DNA of 17,301 nucleotides. It comes from Tardiphaga sp. (lineage in GTDB: Bacteria > Pseudomonadota > Alphaproteobacteria > Rhizobiales > Xanthobacteraceae). The notes under the pieces are model-generated. The model ran no database searches. It saw nothing but the letters and a program-made list of their open reading frames with translations, and had not been told where the DNA came from. The stretch lies in contig JAQGJY010000091.1 of the NCBI GenBank assembly GCA_028290325.1, forward strand, positions 1 through 17,301, written 5' to 3'. The stretch's first letter is position 1. Each line of letters starts with the position of its first letter. Positions 1 through 6,850 of this stretch are shown here, in pieces. A program made the position numbers and the translations under genes.

Positions 1-273
1 GACGACGCCGCGCATCAGATCCCGAACCAGGACGCGGAGCGCGCGCCGGCGACCGCGCACATGTTCATCATCAATCCACTGTCCGGGCAGGGGATGGACA
101 ATCTGTTCTCGACGCATCCCGCGACGCGGAACCGGGTCGCGGCGCTGCAACGCCTGGCGTTGCAGGGCGGCGACGTCGCGCCGCTTCCGCCGCGCGACGG
201 GTGGTCGGGCCATGCGCCAGCAAACCCTTGGGACGTGTCGGCGCCACGCAATCGACGCGGCCCATGGGGCTAG
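1..273 (+). CDS. htpX: Protease HtpX homolog, C-terminal fragment (5' end outside window)
   Basis: The reading frame is open from the first base and ends with TAG at 271-273, so about 90 C-terminal residues are present. The stretch ATAHMFIINPLSG followed by NLFSTHPATRNRVAAL is the conserved C-terminal signature of HtpX, the membrane-bound M48-family zinc metalloprotease that takes part in quality control of inner-membrane proteins. The zinc-binding HExxH motif and the membrane segments lie upstream of the window and cannot be checked. After the conserved part comes a Pro/Gly/Arg-rich tail of about 40 residues, as in many alphaproteobacterial HtpX proteins. The gene converges on the acyl-CoA dehydrogenase gene ending at 328. 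The 54-base gap holds only short GC dyads (281-286 with 290-295; 299-302 with 306-309), not a convincing terminator. Confidence 0.85.
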   Translation, partial: DDAAHQIPNQDAERAPATAHMFIINPLSGQGMDNLFSTHPATRNRVAALQRLALQGGDVAPLPPRDGWSGHAPANPWDVSAPRNRRGPWG

Positions 274-327
274 GTGTCTCCGCGTCGCTGACGCGGCCGC
301 GCTTCGCGCTTTGAATGACGGCGGCGC

Positions 328-1467
328 TCAATACTGCTTCAACCTGGCCAGCTGATCGGCGTGGAAATTGCTGTCGCCGAACAATTCCTGACAGACCCGC
401 GCCCGCTTCATGAAGAAGCCGATATCGAACTGGTCGGTCATGCCCATGCCGCCATGCATCTGCACGCCCTCCTGCACCGCCAGCGTCGCGGTGGTCCCGG
501 CTTTGGCCTTGGCGACCGCCACGGCCGGCGCCGCGGTCTCAACATTCTCGTCCAGCTTCTGCAGGGCCTTCATCACGGCGGCGCGGGCGAGCTCGATCTC
601 GACATAGAGATGCGCGGCGCGATGTTGTAGCGCCTGAAATTCGCCGATCAGTTTACCGAACTGCTTGCGCTCCTTGAGATAGCTGACGGTGCGGCCGAAC
701 ACTTCCTCGGACACGCCGACCAGTTCGGCGGATACGGCGCCGCGTCCGATATTCAAGACCGCATCGAGTAAGGCGCCGCCCTGGTCGAGCTCGCCGAGCA
801 CGCTGTCGGCGTCGATCTCGACATTGTCGAAGGTGATGCGCGCGGCGTTATGGGCGTCGAGCATCGCGGTGCGTTCGATCGCGATGCCCTTGGTCTTCGC
901 ATCGACCCAGAACAGGGTGAGACCCTCACGCTCGCCGGGCGCGCCCGCGCTACGTGCGGCGACGATCAGCCGGTCGGCGACGTGGCCATCGACGACGAAG
1001 GCCTTGTTGCCCGACAGCTTGAAGCCGTTGCCGGCGCGCGCCGCCTTCAAGGCCGTGTGAAGCGGGCGATGTTTCGCGCCTTCGTCGATCGCCAGCGCGG
1101 CGATCAATCGGCCTTCGGCAATCTTCGGCAGATATTCGGCTTTCTGGCCGGCGCTGCCGCCGCGATTGAGCGCCGATGCCGCCAGCACCGCTGTCGAGAG
1201 AAACGGCGACGGCATCAATGTGCGGCCGATCTCCTCCATGATGATGCCGGCCTCGACGCAGCCGAGGCCGCTGCCGCCGTGATCCTCCGGCACCAGCAGG
1301 CCGGCGAAGCCCATGTCGGCGAATGTTTTCCAGTGGTCGCGGGAAAAGCCGGTGGCGTCCTTATCGTCGCGCAGCTTGCGAAAATGCGCGACCGGGGCCT
1401 TGTCGCTGATAAAGCCGCGGGCGCTGTCGCGCAGCATCGATTGTTCTTCGTTGAGGACGAGAGCCAT
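328..1467 (-). CDS. Acyl-CoA dehydrogenase family protein, small-type subunit lacking the catalytic Glu
   Basis: 379 residues starting MALVLNEEQSML. The family is a flavoprotein that introduces an alpha,beta double bond into acyl-CoA thioesters. Visible landmarks are the helical N-domain (GFAGLLVPEDHGGSG, about 53-67), the middle beta-domain, and the C-domain with RKQFGKLIGEFQALQHR (about 267-283) and VQMHGGMGMTD (about 335-345). Where catalytic members have Glu in an EGT motif, this protein reads ELFGDSNFH, with Gly364 at the Glu position, so on its own it is probably not a competent dehydrogenase. Partner subunits of heterotetrameric acyl-CoA dehydrogenases (such as actinobacterial ChsE/FadE pairs) share this loss. 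The start at 1467 is chosen because a longer frame, to 1554, only translates the palindromic repeat upstream. The gene follows the catalytic paralogue on the same strand after 127 bases and is probably co-transcribed. The substrate is unknown; pimeloyl-CoA or another dicarboxyl-CoA, as for PimC/PimD, is one possibility. Confidence 0.9.
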   Translation of the reverse strand: MALVLNEEQSMLRDSARGFISDKAPVAHFRKLRDDKDATGFSRDHWKTFADMGFAGLLVPEDHGGSGLGCVEAGIIMEEIGRTLMPSPFLSTAVLAASALNRGGSAGQKAEYLPKIAEGRLIAALAIDEGAKHRPLHTALKAARAGNGFKLSGNKAFVVDGHVADRLIVAARSAGAPGEREGLTLFWVDAKTKGIAIERTAMLDAHNAARITFDNVEIDADSVLGELDQGGALLDAVLNIGRGAVSAELVGVSEEVFGRTVSYLKERKQFGKLIGEFQALQHRAAHLYVEIELARAAVMKALQKLDENVETAAPAVAVAKAKAGTTATLAVQEGVQMHGGMGMTDQFDIGFFMKRARVCQELFGDSNFHADQLARLKQY

Positions 1468-1513
1468 GGGGTGTGTGTCCGAAAATTGAAATTGATGAGA
1501 ACCAAATGGAGAT

Positions 1514-1577
1514 GTCATTCCGGGGCGCGGCCGCCTCTTGGCAACTCGCCGCAAGCGCGGCGACGTCCCGGAATGAC
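1514..1577. repeat. Palindromic intergenic repeat (GTCATTCCGGG type)
   Basis: Perfect 11-base inverted arms, GTCATTCCGGG at 1514-1524 and CCCGGAATGAC at 1567-1577, enclose 42 bases that include further GC-rich complementarity (GCGGC/GCCGC). From general knowledge this arm sequence is a common dispersed intergenic repeat in Bradyrhizobium and relatives. It lies between the stop of the large-type and the start of the small-type acyl-CoA dehydrogenase genes. A transcript would fold here, which could change the relative expression of the two subunits or protect mRNA ends. There is no T-tract, so it is not a classical terminator. Confidence 0.8.
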
Positions 1578-1594
1578 GGCGCGTGGCGAGAGCC

Positions 1595-2779
1595 TCACGC
1601 GCCCGGCAGATCGAGGATGCGTTTGGCGACGATGCCGAGCATCACCTCCGACGTGCCGCCTTCGATCGAGTTTGCCTTGGTGCGCAGCCAGGCGCGGGCG
1701 CGCGCGCCGTCCTGCGAGCGTGCGCTTTCCCATTCCAGCGCATCGACACCGCCCGCCGACATCAGGATTTCGTAGCGGCGTTTGTTGAGCTCGGTGCCGT
1801 AATATTTCATCGCCGACGAAAACGCCGGATGACCCTGACCGGCTTTGGCGAGATCGACCGCGCGCTCGGCCGCGCAGGCCATTGCCGCCTCATCGACGTC
1901 GAAGGTGGCGATCTGGCCGCGCAGCATCGGGTCGTCGAGCCGGCCCTGTTGGTCCTGACCGACCGAGTCGGCCGCGACCTGCCCAAGCGGCCGCGACGCG
2001 CCACGGCCGCCGAGATCGGAGATCATCGCGCGCTCGTGCTGCAACAGATATTTCGCGACATCCCAGCCGCGATTGACGGTGCCGACGACGTGGCTTTTCG
2101 GCACGCGGACATTGTCAAAGAACGTTTCGCAGAACGGCGACTTGCCGGAGATCAAAAGGATCGGCTTCGTCGTCACGCCGGTCGAGGCCATGTCGAACAG
2201 GATGAAGCTGATGCCATCGTGTTTCTTGGCCTGCGGATCGGTGCGGACCAGACAGAAAATCCAGTCGGCGTAGTTGGCGTAGGACGTCCAGATCTTCTGA
2301 CCATTGATGACGTAATGATCGCCGTCGCTTTCGGCGCGGGTCTGGATCGAGGCCAGGTCGGAGCCGGCATTGGGCTCGGAATAGCCCTGACACCAGCGGA
2401 TCTTGCCGGCCGCGATCTGCGGCAGATATTCTTTCTTCTGCGCCTCGGTGCCGTATTTCAGCAAGGCCGGCCCGAGCATCCAGATGCCGAAACTCGACAG
2501 CGGCGGTCGCGCGGATATCCGCGCCATCTCTTCGCGGAGCACCTTGTGCTGGGCGCCATCGAGGCCGCCACCGCCATACTCGGTGGGCCAGTCCGGCACG
2601 GTCCAGCCCTTGTCGCGCATCCGCTCGAACCAGACCCGCTGCGGCTCCGACGCGAATTTGGTGTTGCGGCCGCCCCAGAACACGTCCTCGTCGCCGGCGA
2701 CGGGCTTACGCATCTCCGGCGGACAATTGGCTTCAAGCCAGGCGCGGGTCTCGGAGCGGAAGGTCTCGAGGTCGGACAT
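1595..2779 (-). CDS. Acyl-CoA dehydrogenase family protein, catalytic large-type subunit
   Basis: 394 residues starting MSDLETFRSETRAWLE. It has the complete acyl-CoA dehydrogenase plan: N-terminal helical domain (VPDWPTEYGGGG, about 61-72), the FAD/substrate motif CQGYSEPNAGSDLAS (about 130-144), NGQKIWTSYANYAD (about 159-172), and a C-domain ending SIEGGTSEVMLGIVAKRIL. Glu373 in IEGGT is the expected catalytic base that removes the alpha proton. The start at 2779 is supported by an AGGGAAA Shine-Dalgarno about 8 bases upstream; the frame could extend to 2929 but would then run across the divergent gene's start and has no family homology. It is the first gene of a probable two-gene operon with the Glu-less paralogue ending at 328, together suggesting an alpha2beta2 enzyme. 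It belongs to the FadE-like subfamily used for unusual acyl chains (branched, cyclic or dicarboxylic) rather than classical short-chain ACADs; the substrate cannot be read from sequence. Confidence 0.92.
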   Translation of the reverse strand: MSDLETFRSETRAWLEANCPPEMRKPVAGDEDVFWGGRNTKFASEPQRVWFERMRDKGWTVPDWPTEYGGGGLDGAQHKVLREEMARISARPPLSSFGIWMLGPALLKYGTEAQKKEYLPQIAAGKIRWCQGYSEPNAGSDLASIQTRAESDGDHYVINGQKIWTSYANYADWIFCLVRTDPQAKKHDGISFILFDMASTGVTTKPILLISGKSPFCETFFDNVRVPKSHVVGTVNRGWDVAKYLLQHERAMISDLGGRGASRPLGQVAADSVGQDQQGRLDDPMLRGQIATFDVDEAAMACAAERAVDLAKAGQGHPAFSSAMKYYGTELNKRRYEILMSAGGVDALEWESARSQDGARARAWLRTKANSIEGGTSEVMLGIVAKRILDLPGA

Positions 2780-2903
2780 CAGCGTTTCCCTATTTGCTCT
2801 TGTTGCCGCGGACCTTATCCGCCGCGCAGCGAAATTCAATACGGCTTCGCGTCCGCATGGGCGGCATGCTAGACAGCTGCAAACACCAAAAAGGACGACG
2901 AGG
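2780..2903. promoter_or_regulatory. Divergent intergenic region between the acyl-CoA dehydrogenase operon and the CMD-like gene
   Basis: These 124 bases separate two gene starts that point away from each other, so promoters for both directions must lie here or overlap the gene starts. I see a short dyad, GCATG at 2855-2859 and CATGC at 2865-2869, but no convincing -35/-10 pair or recognisable operator. The shared regulatory space suggests the two transcription units may respond to the same regulator. Confidence 0.4.
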
Positions 2904-3449
2904 ATGCGCCTGACGCTGCTGACGCCCAATGAGATGAACGCAAGCCAGAGGGCGACCTACGAGGAGTCGATCGCCTCGAAGCGCGGCAGCCCGCCGCCGC
3001 CGATGATGGCCTGGCTCAATAGTCCGGACATGGCGGTGCATGCCACGCGGCTCGGCGCGTTTCTGCGCTACGACACGTCGATGCCGGCGAAATTGTCGGA
3101 AATCGCCATCCTTGTCACCGCGCGGCACTGGACGTCGCACTACGAATGGTATGCGCATAAGCGGCTCGCGCTGGCCGGCGGCATGGACATCGCGATCATC
3201 GAGGACATTCGCCATCGCCGCGTGCCGACCTTCGACGATCCGAAGGGCAAGGTGATCTACGAGGTGTCGCGCGCGCTGCACGAGACCCATCAGGTGCCGA
3301 AGGCACTGTACGACGAAGCGACGAGCCTGCTCGGCGCGCGGGGCCTGGTCGAGGTCATCGGCCTGTGCGGTTACTACACGATGGTGTCGATGACGCTGAA
3401 TACCTACGAGTTCGACTTGCCCGAGGGCGAGGCGAGAGAACTGGATTAG
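2904..3449 (+). CDS. Carboxymuconolactone decarboxylase (CMD/AhpD-like) family protein
   Basis: 181 residues. ATG at 2904 is preceded by AAGGACGACGAGG, a good Shine-Dalgarno; the frame is open further upstream but without homology. The core pattern is SEIAILVTARHWTSHYEW followed by YAHKRLALAGG (about 65-93), matching the CMD fold's helix with E-W-x-x-H, here Glu81, Trp82 and His85. A second, weaker helical segment, GLVEVIGLCGYYTMVSM, lies at about 147-163. The AhpD peroxidase CxxC motif is absent, so thiol peroxidase activity is unlikely. The true reaction is unknown; relatives range from gamma-carboxymuconolactone decarboxylase in the protocatechuate branch of the beta-ketoadipate pathway to uncharacterised proteins. 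Being divergent from an acyl-CoA dehydrogenase pair, it may act in the same catabolic route. It converges on polA with only 22 bases between the stops and no clear terminator. Confidence 0.85.
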   Translation: MRLTLLTPNEMNASQRATYEESIASKRGSPPPPMMAWLNSPDMAVHATRLGAFLRYDTSMPAKLSEIAILVTARHWTSHYEWYAHKRLALAGGMDIAIIEDIRHRRVPTFDDPKGKVIYEVSRALHETHQVPKALYDEATSLLGARGLVEVIGLCGYYTMVSMTLNTYEFDLPEGEARELD

Positions 3450-3471
3450 CCCGCCACGCAGCGCGGCGCCT

Positions 3472-6400
3472 TCAGTGCGCCTCGTCCCAATTTACGGCGG
3501 CGCGGGCATCGACCTGCAACGGCACCGACAGCAGCACCGCCGGAAATGGCGCGTCCTGCATGACGTGCTGAACAACCGGAAGCGTCGCTGCGACCTCGTC
3601 GTCCGGCACTTCGAAGATCAGTTCGTCATGCACCTGCAACAGCATCCGCGCCGATAATTTTTTCTCGTTCAAGGCATCTTCGATCCGCACCATGGCGCGG
3701 CGGATGATATCGGCGGCGGTGCCCTGCAGGCGCGCGTTGATCGCCGCGCGTTCGTTGAAGGCGCGGATCGACGGATTGCTCGCCTTGATATCCGGGTAAT
3801 GGCACTTGCGGCCAAACAGCGTTTCGACATAGCCGTGCTCGCGGCAGAAATCCCGCGTCGCGTCCATATAGGCGCGGATGCCGGGGAAGCGCTCGAAATA
3901 TTTCTTGATGTAAGCGCCGGCCTCCTCGCGCGGAATGCCCAGCTGGTTCGCCAGCCCGAACGCCGAGATGCCGTAGATGATGCCGAAATTGATCGCCTTG
4001 GCGCGGCGACGGATTTCGCTCGGCATGCCGGCGACCGGCACGCCGAACATTTCCGATGCCGTCATCGCGTGGATGTCGATGCCGTCCTGAAACGCCGTCC
4101 GCAACGCCGGCACGTCGGCGACTTCGGACAGCAGGCGCAATTCGATCTGCGAGTAATCCGCCGAGACCAATTTGTGGCCGGGCGTCGCCACGAAGGCGCG
4201 GCGAATCTTTCGGCCGTCCTCCGTGCGTACCGGGATGTTCTGCAAATTCGGTTCGTTCGATGACAGCCGTCCGGTCGTCGTCGCGGCCAGCGCATAGGTG
4301 GTGTGAACGCGATGCGTCTGCGGATGGACGTAATTCGGCAACGCGTCGGTATAGGTCGAGCGGAGTTTCGAGACCTGCCGCCAGTCGAGTATCTTGCGCG
4401 GGAAAGCGTGACCCTCTTCGGCCAGTTCATCGAGAATCGATGCGGACGTCGACCACGCGCCGGTCTTGGTCTTCTTGCCGCCGGGGAAGCCCATCTTGCC
4501 GAACAAGACGTCGCCCAGCTGCTTCGGACTGCCGATGTTCAGATCCTCGCCGGCGATCTCGCGAATCTCGCCCTCGAGGCGGGCCGCGGTCTGGGCGAAA
4601 TCGGCTGACAGTTTCGACAGCACCTGACGATCGATCGAGATGCCGCGCCGCTCCATCCGCGCCAGCACGGTGATCAGCGGGCGCTCCAGCGTCTCATAGA
4701 CCGTCATCATGCGCTCGGCGACCAGGCGCGGCTTCAGCACGCGCCACAGCCGCAGCATCACGTCGGCGTCCTCGGCGGCGTAAGCGGTGGCCTTGTCGAT
4801 CGCGACCTGATCGAATGCGAGCTTGCCTTTGCCGCTCCCGATCAGCTCGCTGAACGTCATGGTGGCGTGGCCGAGATGCTGGGCCGCGAGCGAATCGATC
4901 TTATGCGAATTGCGGCCGGCATCGAGCGCGTAGGACATCAATTCCACGTCGTCGGCGTTGCGCAACGTGACGCCATGCTGCGCCAGCAGCACGGCGGTGA
5001 ATTTGATGTTGAAACCGATTTTCAGCAGACCCTCGGATTCGAGGATCGGACGCAGCGCCTCCAGCGCGTCCGACGCCTTGATCTGGTCCGGCGCCAGACC
5101 AGCGGCGAACAGTCCCGACGCGTCGCCGGATTGCTTGTGTTCCAGCGGGATGTAGCAGGCGTCGTTCGGCCCGAGCGCCAAAGCCAGCCCGACGAGCTCG
5201 GCCTGCATCGGATCGATCGCGATTTTCTGATCGACGGCACCGGCTTTGGCTTCGACCGCGACGTGGCCAATGTCGTGGATGCGCGCGATGAAGCCATCGA
5301 GATCGGCGCGCGTGCGGATGGTTTTGTAGGCAGCGCGATCGACCGGCGTCGTCCGCGCGGTCTCGGCGAGGGATGCGGCGAGGGCGGCCGGGGACCACGC
5401 TTGCCCGGATTGCTGACCGTCCCCTCCCGCCTTGCGGGGGAGGGTGAGGGAGGCGGGTGGATTGGGGGCACCGGACAGACCCCCCTCCTGAACGGCTTCG
5501 CCGTCCGACCTCCCCCTCAGGGGGGGAGGTGAAGCCTCAACATCCGCCACATCGATATGCGCGTACTCAGCGACCCGCCGGGTCAGCGTGGTGAATTCCA
5601 TGCCCTTCAGGAACGCGATCAATTTGCGCGCGTCCGGCTCGTGCACCGCAAGATCATCGAGCGGAACATCGAGCGCGACCTTGTCGTCGAGCAACACCAG
5701 TTGCCGCGAGATTTCAGCGAGTTTTTTGTTGGCGACGATCTTGGCGACCGTGCCGCCGATGACCCGCGACAGGTTTCGAGCGCGCAGGATCAACGCGCAA
5801 AATTCATTGCCCGCGGCGGCGAGCCGCTCGATCGTTTCGGTATCGGCGGTCGGGCTGCCCTTTTTATCCTTGGTCAAGTTCGTCTCTCCGAACCTGACTT
5901 CCAGAATCTTTCCGACCTGCGCGGCCGAACTCGGCTTCACCGCCTCGCCGGCAATTGCAGCGATCCTGTTTTCGATATCGACCAGCTTTGACTTGAGGAT
6001 GTCCTCGATTGTTTCAGGGTTTGCCTCCGCCGAGAGGATTCGCTCCAGAGAACCGAGCTCACCAATCAATGTGCTTGCGGCCTTGGGTCCAATGCCAGGC
6101 ACGCCGGGAACATTGTCGACCGAATCGCCGATCAGCGCCTGCACCTCGACGACCTTGTCCGGCGGCACGCCGAATTTCCCAATCACCTCGGCGACGCCGA
6201 TGCGCTTGTCCTTCATCGTGTCGTACATCGTGACGCAATCGGTCACGAGCTGCATCAGATCCTTGTCGGACGACACGATGGTTGCGGTGGCGCCGCGCTC
6301 GCAGGCCTGCTTGACATAGGTCGCGATCAGATCGTCGGCCTCGAAGCCGATCTGCTCGATGCAGGGCAGATCGAAGGCGCGGACGGCCTCGCGGATCAGC

Positions 6401-6732
6401 GCGAACTGCGGAATGAGATCGTCCGGCGCGGGCGGCCGATGCGCCTTGTACTCAGCGTAGAGATTGTTCCGAAAGGTCTTTTCGCTCTTGTCGAAGATGA
6501 TCGCCAGATGGGTCGGCCGATCGTCCTGGGGCATATCGCGCATCAGCTTCCACAGCATGTTGCAGAAACCGAGCACCGCGTTGACCTGCAAGCCGTCGGA
6601 TTTGCGGTTCAGCGGCGGCAGCGCGTGATAGGCGCGGAAGATGTAGGACGAGCCATCGACCAGAAAAACGTGATCGCCTTTTTTCGGCGCGGTCTGAGCG
6701 GTGGTGGCGGAGGTTTCGGAGCTGTTCGACAT
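3472..6732 (-). CDS. polA: DNA polymerase I, enlarged form with two insertions and a degenerate proofreading site
   Basis: 1086 residues against 928 in E. coli. Domain order: 5'-3' exonuclease (about 20-340) with LVDGSSYIFRAYH, GFEADDLIATYV, VSSDKDLM and the helix-hairpin-helix GVPGIGPKAAS; 3'-5' exonuclease-like domain (about 465-670); polymerase domain (about 680-1083) with motif A SADYSQIELR (Asp859), motif B RRRAKAINFGIIYG, and motif C LLQVHDELIF (Asp1036). The polymerase and 5'-nuclease catalytic residues are intact. In the 3'-5' domain the metal ligands are altered: Exo I reads VEAKAG (Glu494, Lys496, where E. coli has Asp355 and Glu357) and Exo II reads NIKFTAVLL (Thr579, where E. coli has Asp424). 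Exo III YAAEDADV is kept. Residues about 238-335 and 401-443 look inserted (separate entries). The role is Okazaki fragment processing and repair synthesis. The start is the conventional Met at 6732, about 20 residues before the first conserved block. Confidence 0.97.
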   Translation of the reverse strand: MSNSSETSATTAQTAPKKGDHVFLVDGSSYIFRAYHALPPLNRKSDGLQVNAVLGFCNMLWKLMRDMPQDDRPTHLAIIFDKSEKTFRNNLYAEYKAHRPPAPDDLIPQFALIREAVRAFDLPCIEQIGFEADDLIATYVKQACERGATATIVSSDKDLMQLVTDCVTMYDTMKDKRIGVAEVIGKFGVPPDKVVEVQALIGDSVDNVPGVPGIGPKAASTLIGELGSLERILSAEANPETIEDILKSKLVDIENRIAAIAGEAVKPSSAAQVGKILEVRFGETNLTKDKKGSPTADTETIERLAAAGNEFCALILRARNLSRVIGGTVAKIVANKKLAEISRQLVLLDDKVALDVPLDDLAVHEPDARKLIAFLKGMEFTTLTRRVAEYAHIDVADVEASPPPLRGRSDGEAVQEGGLSGAPNPPASLTLPRKAGGDGQQSGQAWSPAALAASLAETARTTPVDRAAYKTIRTRADLDGFIARIHDIGHVAVEAKAGAVDQKIAIDPMQAELVGLALALGPNDACYIPLEHKQSGDASGLFAAGLAPDQIKASDALEALRPILESEGLLKIGFNIKFTAVLLAQHGVTLRNADDVELMSYALDAGRNSHKIDSLAAQHLGHATMTFSELIGSGKGKLAFDQVAIDKATAYAAEDADVMLRLWRVLKPRLVAERMMTVYETLERPLITVLARMERRGISIDRQVLSKLSADFAQTAARLEGEIREIAGEDLNIGSPKQLGDVLFGKMGFPGGKKTKTGAWSTSASILDELAEEGHAFPRKILDWRQVSKLRSTYTDALPNYVHPQTHRVHTTYALAATTTGRLSSNEPNLQNIPVRTEDGRKIRRAFVATPGHKLVSADYSQIELRLLSEVADVPALRTAFQDGIDIHAMTASEMFGVPVAGMPSEIRRRAKAINFGIIYGISAFGLANQLGIPREEAGAYIKKYFERFPGIRAYMDATRDFCREHGYVETLFGRKCHYPDIKASNPSIRAFNERAAINARLQGTAADIIRRAMVRIEDALNEKKLSARMLLQVHDELIFEVPDDEVAATLPVVQHVMQDAPFPAVLLSVPLQVDARAAVNWDEAH
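5404..5532. repeat. Palindromic repeat element embedded in frame in polA
   Basis: A run of nested GC-rich hairpins within the coding sequence: CCCTCCCGC at 5422-5430 with GCGGGGGAGGG at 5434-5444; ACGGC at 5492-5496 with GCCGT at 5500-5504 (TTC loop); ACCTCCCCC at 5508-5516 with GGGGGAGGT at 5522-5530. These modules look like the dispersed intergenic repeats of Bradyrhizobium-type genomes. In the polA frame they encode about 43 residues of low-complexity Pro/Gly/Arg/Ser sequence (beginning SPPPLRGRSDGEAVQEGG), in the linker between the 5'-nuclease and 3'-5' exonuclease domains. The frame is preserved. The repeat-family assignment is from memory; the hairpins are directly visible. Confidence 0.8.
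5749..5985 (-). other. Segment of PolA homologous to its own polymerase thumb/palm region (apparent internal duplication)
   Basis: Residues about 250-328 of PolA align without gaps to residues about 716-794 (bases 4351-4587) at a constant offset of 466. I count 22 identities over residues 253-323: E254, I257, I260, A261, G262, E263, S269, Q272, G274, L277, G282, K288, K290, G292, L304, A305, G308, F311, I315, L316, R319 and S322, plus many conservative matches. Shared landmarks are AGE, QxG, K-x-K-x-G, LAxxG, IL-x-x-R and LS-R/VS-K. The copy sits just after the helix-hairpin-helix, where other PolA proteins as I know them have only a short KxxxRRExLI-type connector. The local DNA also looks less GC-rich than the rest of polA. 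This is a by-eye alignment; duplication versus capture from another family-A polymerase cannot be decided here. Confidence 0.65.
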
Positions 6733-6850
6733 CCCGCTAATCTAGGACGTCTGGTGCGAAATGGCGACCCTCCTCTGGCTCACCAGAACGCAACTTGCAT
6801 CGCTTCCGCATTCATGAACTGTGCGCTGCCGGACCACAGGAATTTTGCCG

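Noticed and set aside
281..313. Terminator between htpX and the acyl-CoA dehydrogenase gene
   Set aside because: Stems of 6 and 4 base pairs with only a TTT tail are too weak to call.
1468..1554. Possible 29-residue N-terminal extension of the small-type acyl-CoA dehydrogenase
   Set aside because: The extension translates the intergenic palindromic repeat and has no homology; MALVLNEEQ is the usual family start.
850..1788. Long plus-strand open frame (312 codons) opposite the acyl-CoA dehydrogenase genes
   Set aside because: It is antisense to a clear acyl-CoA dehydrogenase gene, its translation is Arg/Ala-rich without any family motif, and it crosses the palindromic repeat; it is a GC-driven shadow frame.
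1583..2872. Plus-strand open frame of 429 codons
   Set aside because: It mirrors the catalytic acyl-CoA dehydrogenase gene on the minus strand, which has strong motifs and a ribosome-binding site; the plus frame has neither.
5404..5532. Sequencing error or frameshift in polA at the GC-rich hairpins
   Set aside because: The frame is continuous on both sides and correct PolA domains resume, so an in-frame repeat insertion explains it better.
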